NCBI RefSeq assembly: GCF_024055795.1
Contig: NZ_JAMXMY010000014.1
Span: 124,001-188,000, forward strand
Direction: 5' to 3'
DNA: 64,000 bases
Source of the DNA: Actinoallomurus purpureus
GTDB taxonomy: Bacteria; Actinomycetota; Actinomycetes; Streptosporangiales; Streptosporangiaceae
A program made the position numbers and the translations under genes. The notes beneath the pieces are model-generated. The model worked only from the letters and a program-made list of their open reading frames with translations, was not told where the DNA came from and made no database searches. Each line of letters starts with the position of its first letter. Position 1 is the stretch's first letter. This document shows, one piece after another, positions 26,359-34,372 of the stretch.

Positions 26359-27090
26359 TTGTGAGACATCCTCTCAGTAAAGAGCAGCACTGATTAGCCG
26401 AGTGTCGAAAGAACGCGCGTTGGGTCGTTCACGACCCGACACGGGCGTCCTTATGGCACCGACGGGGAATGGAGTTCTTGTGCCGGGCTATTGCCTTAGG
26501 CAGGGCATTCCAGCGATCTCACGATGTGGACATCGCGAGCGGGAAAAGTTGCCTTGTTGATCGGAGCGAGATCCCGGCGGAGATGACCATACCTCCACGG
26601 CGGCTATCCGCGCCAGTATTCCACCTTCCGACTTAATTGAGTTGATGTGTTCTCGCTCACTTCACCGGAAGCGATCCACGCCGAACGCTCGCGAAAGAGC
26701 AGCTTGAACCGGAGTCGACAGCCCATCAGACGCGGGCCAGAGGAGCACGGTTCCACGGAATCGCGATTGGTCCTGTGGTTTCTGGGTTCAGCAGGACCTG
26801 AGAACCAATGCGGCATCCATCTCGACGCCCCTATTTTGCGGTCTGCATTTTCCGGCTGAGAATCGACGACCCGCAGTCCGGCAATCCGCCGACGAGGCGA
26901 CACCCGATGGAGGGCTCGTGCCGTAGTCGCTCGTCCGTGCACCACACGTGGATGACGTCACTGCCGAGGACGACGAAGGAGCCGAGCTTGGCCAGGGGCA
27001 GGCCGTTCTCCCCGAACGCGCGGGCGGGCAGGAGGAGCTGCCACGTCCCGTCGGCGCGCCGCTTGGCGTGAGCAGTCGGTTGTCAGGCGA
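26359..27090. other. gene-poor region
   Basis: No gene is supported. The DNA from 26380 to 26650 is less GC-rich and may hold the promoter of the secreted protein. A minus-strand frame at 26604-26945 has no good start or recognisable sequence. The part from 26900 to 27090 continues the open but Arg-rich tail of the frameshifted HNH gene. Confidence 0.35.
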
Positions 27091-27485
27091 TCACATCTCG
27101 GCGGTGTTCCACCGGTCATGCAGCTCGCGCGCTGTCCGCGCCAGCAGGGGGTGAGTCGGTGGCGAGTGCGGCCTCGTGTCTTGACCGCATGGCAGTCGGG
27201 GCATAGTGCGATCATCTGGATCGGATGGTCGCGGCCGCCGTCGGCGAGCTGGTCGATGTGGTCGACCTCCAGGATCGGCTCTCCGCGATCGTTGACGTCC
27301 GGAGCCGGGCGACCGCATTCCGGGTTCTCACAGCGCAGGACCGCGCGGCGAGCGGTGGCGAGCCGGATCGGATCTTCGGCGCTCCTTGAGTGTCGCCGCC
27401 CGCGCGTACGCGCCTCCGAGTGGGCGACCAGCGCGCACAGTCGGGTGTAGTCGGCTTTGGGATCTGCGGTGCTGCGGATGGACAC
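27091..27485 (-). pseudogene. HNH endonuclease gene, frameshifted
   Basis: The protein starts MSIRSTADPKADYTRL and contains the HNH core: two Cys in CENPECGRP, PILEVDHIDQLADGGRDHP and ALCPDCHAVKTRGRTR. After RHRLTP, in a run of five C near 27155, the frame must shift by one to read LLARTARELHDRWNTAEM and stop at 27091. Without the shift the protein gets a long Arg-rich tail. Either a natural frameshift or a sequencing error. HNH domains of this type occur in restriction or mobile-element nucleases, and it lies beside a defence-like operon. Confidence 0.7.
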
Positions 27486-27540
27486 CGTCTCCTGGCCGGA
27501 GGCTCCGGCGCGCGCGGGCCCGTCGGCCGCGACGGAACGG

Positions 27541-28515
27541 TCAAGTGGTCAGATGATCGACGAAGATTCCGATCAGGATCCGGTCACCGAACTCGTCGCC
27601 AAAGGCGAAATGGATGCGATTACGGTGGCCCTCGATCTTAGAGTGCCACTCACAACAGACCTCTCGACCCTCGTGCCAGACGTAGCGCTCGCGCATGGCC
27701 TTCGCGTTTTGATGTGTCTTAGGGCTCTCAGGCGATACCCGGGTGGACCCGCGGGACATTAGTATTGCATTGACTTCATTTGCCCTGCCTAATGCGGCCG
27801 TGTGTGCAGCGAGAAAGTGGTCATTGAGATCTGCGAGTTGCCTGACGATTTGCGATCGGAGGTCTCGATAGGAGCCCTCGAACCTCTTGAACGTAAGATC
27901 TTCGTGGAAGATCAGTTTCGGAAAAGCGCGGACGGTAAGCTCGAAGAACTTGCCTTCCGGGACGTTTTCCAGTTCGTAGAGGAACCTCCAGAAGGGGGGG
28001 AGTTTTGAATTATCTGCGAAGAAGTACAGCTGGGCTTCTTCGGCCAAAGTGGTCGCCGTGACGAAACTGCGATGCCGTGAGGAGGCCAAGACCAGGCAAG
28101 CGACCCCCTGACCCCTCAGTGTTGAGGTGAGAGCGTACGCGACAGACCATGCTGTGATCGGTGGCCCATCACCCAGTGCTACTTCATCGCAAGTAGGGGC
28201 AGAAGCGTCCCACTCTGGGCATTTTTGTATGAGACTGTAGAACCGATTGCGGACGTCGCGGTCGACTCCTGATCCGGGTTCCGAGGTCAGGTAGTCGTAC
28301 AGCTCATGCTCGTCATGGCAGGATGCGTTTTCGAACATCGGCGGCTTCCAGGCGGGGCAGCCCATCGCCTTGAGTTCGGTCAGCTCGTCGTTGAACCGGT
28401 CTAAGAGAGCGGAGAGCTGATCTGGCGACAGCCTCCTGAAATCGAAGGTGCTCTCATCAATGACGACGCGCGGGGGGTCAGCGTCGTTGGGCACGGGCGA
28501 GACCTCCGAGGTCAT
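27541..28515 (-). CDS. unknown third protein of the DUF262/ATPase operon
   Basis: The 324-residue protein overlaps the ATPase gene by 38 nt (start ATG at 28515). It is soluble. The C-terminus is most conserved-looking: HQNAKAMRERYVWHEG, CCEWHSKIEGHRNRIHFAFG and ILIGIFVDHL, with a His-rich patch that could hold a metal or catalytic site. I do not know a family name. Its strict linkage to the DUF262 and ATPase genes says it is the third component of the same system, perhaps the effector. Confidence 0.75.
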   Translation of the reverse strand: MTSEVSPVPNDADPPRVVIDESTFDFRRLSPDQLSALLDRFNDELTELKAMGCPAWKPPMFENASCHDEHELYDYLTSEPGSGVDRDVRNRFYSLIQKCPEWDASAPTCDEVALGDGPPITAWSVAYALTSTLRGQGVACLVLASSRHRSFVTATTLAEEAQLYFFADNSKLPPFWRFLYELENVPEGKFFELTVRAFPKLIFHEDLTFKRFEGSYRDLRSQIVRQLADLNDHFLAAHTAALGRANEVNAILMSRGSTRVSPESPKTHQNAKAMRERYVWHEGREVCCEWHSKIEGHRNRIHFAFGDEFGDRILIGIFVDHLTT

Positions 28516-29575
28516 TTTCCAGTTGGTCGAAGAAGCCGTCGGGCCATTCCGTCAATCCGCCGCGCTCGGTCATCTCGATCGCGACCGGTTCGGTGCCATT
28601 GAAGAAGTGAAAGATGGTATCTGTGGTGGCAATGCTCTCGTCAGCCACCGCGGCAAGCCGAATCCCGTTGAGCACGTGGTCGCTATGTGTCTCTACGATG
28701 ACTTGAACGCCGGCGCCCGCCATCAGGCCAAGAAAACGTCCTATCCGCGACTGGCCGGCCGGGTGCAGGTGCGCCTCCGGGTTTTCCGCGATGAACAACC
28801 CGCCAATGGGTGCCAACAGCCCGGCCACGATGATTGGCAGCGCGTACGAGACACCAAACCCCATGTTGGGTGGGCGGATGCCATCAAGCAGGGAGCCGGG
28901 CTCCTGATACCGAATCACGCTGGCCGCGATGCCCACCGGCCATTGCGCGGTCACCCGGATCGGCCGGATGATGTCTGTCGCCCAGTCCTCGACCTGGGCC
29001 CGCAGGGTCGTAACACCATGCTCTTCAGTGCGCGGATGCAGCAGATCCGCGCGAACGGGGTCGTTCTCATGGACTGCGAGTACTTGGCCGGTGTACTGTC
29101 CCTGCTCGCCAACCCCAAGGTGGGCGACATCCTCTGCCGTGACCTGTAGTTGGTCCCGGGGGCCCAGCCGCTCTGCGGACAGATAGGTGAACGCGGCTCC
29201 ATGCCCGCCCAAAATGGTTGGAGTCGACGGCCGTGGATCGACGACGGCGAGGTTGAGAGAGCGGCCACCGGGTGCCGCGAACCTGAACTCCACCGGGAGC
29301 CCGTCATCGATATCAAGCCGTATAGAGATCTCGGCCGTCTCGTCCGCTTCGGGGTGCTGAACATCCGAGGCCTCGCCGAGCGCGAGCCCGAGAAACCCGT
29401 TGAGGGCCACCACCTGAGCGTCTGGCTGGTATGCGACTTGGCGGGCAAGCAGCAACGACTGGATCAGTGTGCTTTTACCGGAACCGTTTAGTCCGGTGAG
29501 AACGGTCAGGGGGCGCAGCGGCAAGGATAGGTCGAGAAACCTCTTGAAGTTCTGGACGCTCAGCCGCTTGATCAT
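28478..29575 (-). CDS. OLD/DUF3696-like AAA ATPase of a putative defence operon
   Basis: The 365-residue protein starts MIKRLSVQNFKRFLDLSLPL, as in ABC-like ATPases of the OLD/RecF type. Walker A is GLNGSGKST (residues about 28-36), the Walker B region is LFIAENPEAHLHP, and a switch His follows in VIVETHSDHVLNGIR. Small size and the EMTERGGLTEWPDGFFDQ end fit the DUF3696 group. It overlaps the DUF262 gene by 4 nt upstream and the third gene by 38 nt downstream, so the three are co-translated. It likely senses or hydrolyses ATP to license an effector. Confidence 0.85.
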   Translation of the reverse strand: MIKRLSVQNFKRFLDLSLPLRPLTVLTGLNGSGKSTLIQSLLLARQVAYQPDAQVVALNGFLGLALGEASDVQHPEADETAEISIRLDIDDGLPVEFRFAAPGGRSLNLAVVDPRPSTPTILGGHGAAFTYLSAERLGPRDQLQVTAEDVAHLGVGEQGQYTGQVLAVHENDPVRADLLHPRTEEHGVTTLRAQVEDWATDIIRPIRVTAQWPVGIAASVIRYQEPGSLLDGIRPPNMGFGVSYALPIIVAGLLAPIGGLFIAENPEAHLHPAGQSRIGRFLGLMAGAGVQVIVETHSDHVLNGIRLAAVADESIATTDTIFHFFNGTEPVAIEMTERGGLTEWPDGFFDQLENDLGGLARAQRR

Positions 29576-30708
29576 TCTCCCATCACCAGAGCCTTGGCCT
29601 TGGCCAGGCGGTACTTGACCTTTGCGGTGCTACCGGTCGAGGTACTGATCGCGTCGACGTACTCCTGGTCGTCCGTCATTAGTGCCCGGGCTCCATCAAC
29701 GACTCGCTGAGCATCGATCGCGATTCCAGCTTGGTCGGCCTCCGCGAACGCCACCGCCCAGCTTTCGAACAGCGGACGGTTCAACGGGAACAGCCGGTCC
29801 TTGTCGATGGGCCACTTGCGGAAGGCGTGCTCCCCGAACACCGCATAGGCCCCCGTCATCGCCCTCTTGAAGTCCGCTGCCAGTCGGTCAAGATCCTCCG
29901 AGGTCGTTCGGCCTGGATCGTCGATCCACGCTGCGGCTTCATCGAGATAAGGATCCATGGCGCCGCGATAGGCATCCGGGCCGAGCAGCCGGAATGCGCA
30001 GAATCGCAACACCAGTTCGCGATCTACCATCCGTACGTGATCCCGGAAGTTCTCGCCCACAGTCGACAGGAACGTTCTGGTGCTGGCACAGCGCTTCAGG
30101 AAGTCTCGGCAGCGATCGCTTGTTAGGCAGTGTCTGATTTCCTGCGCGTTCAGCGGCGTGCCGCCTGTATTGATCCGTTTGAAGATGTCGTACTTGACCT
30201 GCGAAGGTGTCTGCGGGTCGATGACATGGACTACGAGTTGGGTCTGGTTGAAACGACGCCGCCATACTGGGGACAGCTCGTCGAAGTGCTTGCCCTCTTC
30301 GGCGGTAAGATATTCAAGGTGGCCAAGCGCGTAGGCGTTCCTCCGCGCGAAGTCGAAAGCCGTCGACAGTCGCTGGAGCCCGTCAATGACCTTCATGGTG
30401 CCGTCCTTGTCCCGCGCGAAGTAGAACGCGGGCAAAGGAATCTGTAGCAGGATCGACTCGATGAGCCCACACTTCTGGGGGAGCTTCCATACCTGGTTGC
30501 GCTGGAAGTCAGGTGCAAGCTCCAGCTCTTTCTCCTCGATCATGTCGAGGACGTTTCGGAGCGAGAAGTTGCGGGAGCTCACCCGGATGGCGTCAGGCTC
30601 CCAAGGCAGGCCACGCTCCTCGTCCTCGCCGTCGGTCTCGGCCTCGACGTCCAGCGGCATGTTCTGGAAGTGTTCCTCGAGAACCTCGCGCTGTGGGGCG
30701 TCCGCCAT
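29572..30708 (-). CDS. DUF262 (ParB/GmrSD N-terminal-like) protein
   Basis: The ATG at 30708 has GGAGGA 8 nt upstream; an earlier in-frame start lacks a site. The 378-residue protein has the DUF262 pattern: LDMIEEKELELAPDFQRNQV, VWKLPQKCGLIESILLQIP, KVIDGLQRL (the Asp-Gly-x-Gln-Arg motif, nucleotide-binding in related proteins) and FKRINTGGTPLNAQEIRHC. The long helical C-terminus lacks the DUF1524 His-Asn-Pro motif of GmrSD, so it is the DUF262-only type. First gene of the three-gene operon. Confidence 0.88.
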   Translation of the reverse strand: MADAPQREVLEEHFQNMPLDVEAETDGEDEERGLPWEPDAIRVSSRNFSLRNVLDMIEEKELELAPDFQRNQVWKLPQKCGLIESILLQIPLPAFYFARDKDGTMKVIDGLQRLSTAFDFARRNAYALGHLEYLTAEEGKHFDELSPVWRRRFNQTQLVVHVIDPQTPSQVKYDIFKRINTGGTPLNAQEIRHCLTSDRCRDFLKRCASTRTFLSTVGENFRDHVRMVDRELVLRFCAFRLLGPDAYRGAMDPYLDEAAAWIDDPGRTTSEDLDRLAADFKRAMTGAYAVFGEHAFRKWPIDKDRLFPLNRPLFESWAVAFAEADQAGIAIDAQRVVDGARALMTDDQEYVDAISTSTGSTAKVKYRLAKAKALVMGE

Positions 30709-31224
30709 TGGTTCTGTCCTCCAACTGTTAACCTGGCCCATCCTAGTGATCGTCTTACCTTCTCACAGTCGATTCAGCGAGGTGAAGGTACAACTCGGAC
30801 GCGTGGTCATCATGGTTCACTAGCCTTCATATGGCGGCGAGCTGGCTTCAAAGAAGCAACTCTCTCAGATAGCCGCTGATCATCCGCATCGATGCGGGCT
30901 GTAGGCACTGACATTATGACCGTTTCGGGCGCGCTGCTGCCTGACCGGAAACGGCCAGAACGGCGTTGATGCCCATGAGGGATCCTCGTCCGAGATCCGG
31001 CGACGAATCACACCGCCAGAAATATGCCGATATCTGGCGGCTTGCGTCACCTTGGTGCTCGAAACCTCCGCACCGCCGGGGAAGTCCTTCGCCTTCAGAG
31101 GAGGTCGGCCAGGCAGGTGGCCATGGGCGGCTGCCGCGATGGCCTTGGAGCCGTACCGCCGTCGTCCTGTCGTCTTGACCGGGGGCAGGGCGGCATGTAG
31201 AGGTGCTCACCTACATCATCTCTG
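30709..31224. other. spacer upstream of the defence-like operon
   Basis: No gene is supported. A minus-strand frame at 30914-31210 has no recognisable protein. The operon promoter probably lies in the AT-richer part at 30730-30860. A palindromic hairpin is at 31013-31040. Confidence 0.4.
31013..31040. repeat. inverted repeat
   Basis: CCGCCAGA and TCTGGCGG enclose an ATAT...ATA centre, giving an almost perfect 28-bp hairpin in gene-free DNA. It may be a terminator for a lost gene or a mobile-element end. Confidence 0.5.
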
Positions 31225-31647
31225 TCAGTAGGGAAACGGCCGGTTCTCGCGCACCCAGAGCTGTTCGGCTTCGCTGCCTGTGGGGGGAGGCCATAGCCCG
31301 TCGATCATCCATAGATCCCGGGGGGTCTCGTCGATGTGGAACTCGCAGTGCAGGCCGCGGTCCAGGGTGTGGGGAGCCAGTAGGCGGTTCAGGATCTCGG
31401 CGGTTTGCTTTCGTGCGGCGGGATCCTTCGCGTGGCGAGCGATGTGCTCGATCACGATGCGGACGGTGGTGGTCGACGGTTCTGCGCCGACCAGGAACGA
31501 GGATTCGGGGATCTCGTGGAAGAGGGTGACGACGTAGAACTTCGGCAGACCGCGCTGGACGTAGAATTCCGTGACCTCTGCGGCGAATTCAAGCTTCTGC
31601 CGGGCGGTATAGGTGCCGACTGGATGGTAGATGTTCCATAGGGGCAT
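31225..31647 (-). CDS. tautomerase-family protein
   Basis: The 140-residue protein starts MPLWNIYHPVGTY; Pro right after the Met is the catalytic base of the 4-oxalocrotonate tautomerase superfamily. The sequence (FAAEVTEFYVQRGLPKFYVV, PRDLWMIDGLWPP) fits the longer single-chain group that often sits with SDR genes. AAGGA precedes the start, and the gene lies 50 bp behind an SDR gene in the same direction. A 200-bp copy of its 3' end is at 14965-15168. Confidence 0.8.
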   Translation of the reverse strand: MPLWNIYHPVGTYTARQKLEFAAEVTEFYVQRGLPKFYVVTLFHEIPESSFLVGAEPSTTTVRIVIEHIARHAKDPAARKQTAEILNRLLAPHTLDRGLHCEFHIDETPRDLWMIDGLWPPPTGSEAEQLWVRENRPFPY

Positions 31648-31697
31648 TGCTGTGTCCTTTGCGGGCGACGGCGGTCAGGAGCGGGTGTTGGCCATGC

Positions 31698-32399
31698 TCA
31701 GCGCCCGGTGGGAACGGTGAGGCCCTCCGCCGGCCCGGCGAGCGCCGCCTTCATCTGCCTGGTCAGGGCGTCGACGAGGACCTCGTTGCTGCCGTCCTCG
31801 ATGCCGTCCATGACCGCTTCGGCAACCTCGGCTGGGGAGATCTTGTGGGTCGGGATTCCCGCGACCATGTCGGTGTCGGCGAAACCGAGGTGCACGCCGA
31901 CGACCTGGGTCTTCTGCGGGGCCAGTTCGATCCGGAGGGAGTTCGTGATCGACCACAACGCGGCCTTCGAGGCGCCGTAGGCGCCCGAGCCGGCACTCCA
32001 GGAGAACACCGAGTGCATGTCGACCAGCGCGCCGCCACCGTTCGCCGCCAGGACCGGGGCGAAGCCGCGTGCAACCCGCAATGCCCCGAACACGTTGGTC
32101 TCGAACGTCGCCACCACGTCGGCCATGTCCGCCTTCAGCAGCGGCGACGGGAACAGGACTCCCGCGTTGTTGACAACAATGTTCACGTCACGGGCACGGT
32201 CGGCCAGAGCCGAGATCGCGTCCGGATCGGTGACATCGAGAGGAACGGCATCCACGCGCGGGTCCGGGCTGGGGTTGGGCTTGCGCGCGGTCGCGTAGAC
32301 CTTTTTCGCACCGCGTCGCAGCAGCGCCTCGACGAATGCCTTGCCGATGCCGCGTTGACCGCCGGTCACCAACGCCACGGAACCATCGATCGCAACCAT
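31698..32399 (-). CDS. short-chain dehydrogenase/reductase
   Basis: The 233-residue protein has the classical SDR cofactor motif TGGQRGIG (residues about 12-19), NNAG at about 78, the catalytic Ser in DMHSVFSWSAG and YGASK with the Tyr and Lys. The ATARKP segment after the second strand suggests NADP. It shares direction with the tautomerase gene downstream and probably an mRNA. Substrate unknown. Confidence 0.88.
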   Translation of the reverse strand: MVAIDGSVALVTGGQRGIGKAFVEALLRRGAKKVYATARKPNPSPDPRVDAVPLDVTDPDAISALADRARDVNIVVNNAGVLFPSPLLKADMADVVATFETNVFGALRVARGFAPVLAANGGGALVDMHSVFSWSAGSGAYGASKAALWSITNSLRIELAPQKTQVVGVHLGFADTDMVAGIPTHKISPAEVAEAVMDGIEDGSNEVLVDALTRQMKAALAGPAEGLTVPTGR

Positions 32400-32753
32400 C
32401 GCGGATCTCCTTCACTCCGCACGACGCGACCCCCCGTCGAGCGCAGGCCGGCACTGCCCCAAGATCGTGGGCGTTTGCACCCCGGGCGGCCCTTCTCCGC
32501 CGTGACCTACCCCACTCTGTGGCCTCCACCTACCCGCAACGGCCCTCAAAAAGCCATCGTTTCTTGACGATCGCCGCCTTCGGTGAGCCGACCAGGAGAG
32601 AGACGCTGGTAGGTTGTGTCAAGATCTGTCCATACATGTCCTGATGATGCAAGTTTTTGCCATCACGGAGAGTCGCCGCTCCTGAACGGCCGCGCCGCCG
32701 GGCGCCGTCGATGAGACGGGCGTGCTCCACAAGATCCCCCGAGGAGCATCCTC
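32400..32753. other. divergent promoter region
   Basis: This spacer separates the SDR gene (minus) from the TAP peptidase gene (plus). It has AT-richer patches at 32540-32660 that can hold both promoters. No gene or strong repeat is seen. Confidence 0.4.
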
Positions 32754-34346
32754 ATGCCATGGCCCCCGTCGCATGAATCATCGCGACACAAGACCGGTCG
32801 CGACCGCCTGCTCGCGGCAGTGGGCGTTCCGATCATCGGCGCGGCCGCTCTGGTGACGCTCCCTGCGACCGCCGCGGTCGCGAGGCCGCACTATCGCGCC
32901 ACCGGCATCACCTGGCAGACCTGCCCGCGCTACGACCTCGATGCACTCCGCGTGCGGGACGATCAGATCCCTCGTTTCCGGAGCCTGATGGCCCGCATGG
33001 AGTGCGGGACCCTGCGCGTTCCGCTGAGCTATGACCAGCCGACCGGGCGGAAGATCAGCATCGCGGTGACCAGGCTGCGGGCCACCGACCCGGCGCACCG
33101 GCTGGGCAGCCTGGCGGTCAATCCCGGCGGTCCCGGCGCCAGCGGCTACCTGATGCCGGTCAAGTTGATCACGCGGAGCCCCACGAACATGCGGCTGAAC
33201 GCGCGGTACGACATGATCGGTTTCGATCCCCGCGGGGTCGGCCGCAGCAGCAAGGTCGACTGCCCGGAACTGAGAGATGCGGTCACACCGCCGCACGGGC
33301 CACTGACCGAGCGGGCCGCCCGGCAGGCGTACGCACGGCAGGTCGCGGCCAACCAGGCGTGCGCGAAACACGACCCCGCCTTCCTTTCCCAGCTGACCAC
33401 CGCCGACGTGGCGCGCGACCTCGATCAGATCCGCGCCGCGCTGGGGGAGACCACGATCAGCTATCTCGGCACCTCGTGGGGGACCGCGCTCGGCGCGCAC
33501 TACCGCAGCCTGTTCCCCCACAACGTGGCCCGGATGTGGCTGGACAGCGTGATGGGACCGGACTTCCGGCTGGACGCCTACGCGGACACCACCGCTCAGG
33601 TTACGGAGCAGAACTTCTCCCGGCAGGCCGCGTGGATCGCGAAGCGGAACGCCAGGTACGGGCTCGGCACCACGCCCGAGGCGGTCAAGGCCGCCGTGCT
33701 GCGTCTCGAGCGCGCCTATGACGCCGATCCCAAGAGGAACGCTCACGCCTTCGTCGACGGTGGGGTGATCGCCGGCCTGGCATCCCAGGCGAGCGGGCAC
33801 TGGGAACTGGCCGCAGAGGCGCTCAAGGCGCTGACGGATGAGCCCGGCCCCGTCGCGTCGCCCGTGGTTGAAATGATCTTTCGGACGTTGAACCCGCCGC
33901 TCGGTGCGTCGGAAGCGGATGCGAACGCCATGTACCGGGCGACGGTCTGTAACGAGGAAGCGGGGCGGCGTGACTTCGCCTCCGCGTGGACCGCCTACCG
34001 GCGGCGCCTGGCCCGCTACCCGGTCACCAGCCGGAACGCCGACTTCGTACCGACCTGCGCTGGATGGCCTCTTCCCGTACGGCCGTGGCGGCTGACGGCC
34101 GGGGGCGGCTCGCTCGAACTGTCCGCACATCAGTACGAGACGACCACGCCGTACGGATGGGCGAAGCAGATGCAAGCCGTGATCGGCGGGACCGTGCTGA
34201 CCGTCGACGACGACGTCCACGCCTCGGCCGTCAGTGTCCCCGAGTGCGCCGCTCACATCGTGGCCTACTTCGACACCGGACGCCCCGACGCCGGACAGTG
34301 CCACGGAGCCGCCCCCGACGGCGCCGGCCACGCGGCACAGACGTAG
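32754..34346 (+). CDS. secreted TAP-like tripeptidyl aminopeptidase (alpha/beta hydrolase)
   Basis: The 530-residue protein starts at an ATG with GAGGAG 6 nt upstream. It has a signal sequence (LLAAVGVPIIGAAALVTLPA), the oxyanion block VNPGGPGASG, the nucleophile elbow YLGTSWGTALG and a TAP C-terminal domain. The His is in TVDDDVHASAVS. In the family the acid is normally Asp in a DPxTPY-like motif; here the aligned stretch is HQYETTTPYGWA, so Asp appears replaced by Glu. It may be altered in activity or use another acid. Likely an exported peptidase. Confidence 0.85.
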   Translation: MPWPPSHESSRHKTGRDRLLAAVGVPIIGAAALVTLPATAAVARPHYRATGITWQTCPRYDLDALRVRDDQIPRFRSLMARMECGTLRVPLSYDQPTGRKISIAVTRLRATDPAHRLGSLAVNPGGPGASGYLMPVKLITRSPTNMRLNARYDMIGFDPRGVGRSSKVDCPELRDAVTPPHGPLTERAARQAYARQVAANQACAKHDPAFLSQLTTADVARDLDQIRAALGETTISYLGTSWGTALGAHYRSLFPHNVARMWLDSVMGPDFRLDAYADTTAQVTEQNFSRQAAWIAKRNARYGLGTTPEAVKAAVLRLERAYDADPKRNAHAFVDGGVIAGLASQASGHWELAAEALKALTDEPGPVASPVVEMIFRTLNPPLGASEADANAMYRATVCNEEAGRRDFASAWTAYRRRLARYPVTSRNADFVPTCAGWPLPVRPWRLTAGGGSLELSAHQYETTTPYGWAKQMQAVIGGTVLTVDDDVHASAVSVPECAAHIVAYFDTGRPDAGQCHGAAPDGAGHAAQT

Positions 34347-34372
34347 GTGCGCCGTGCACGGCGATCGATCGC

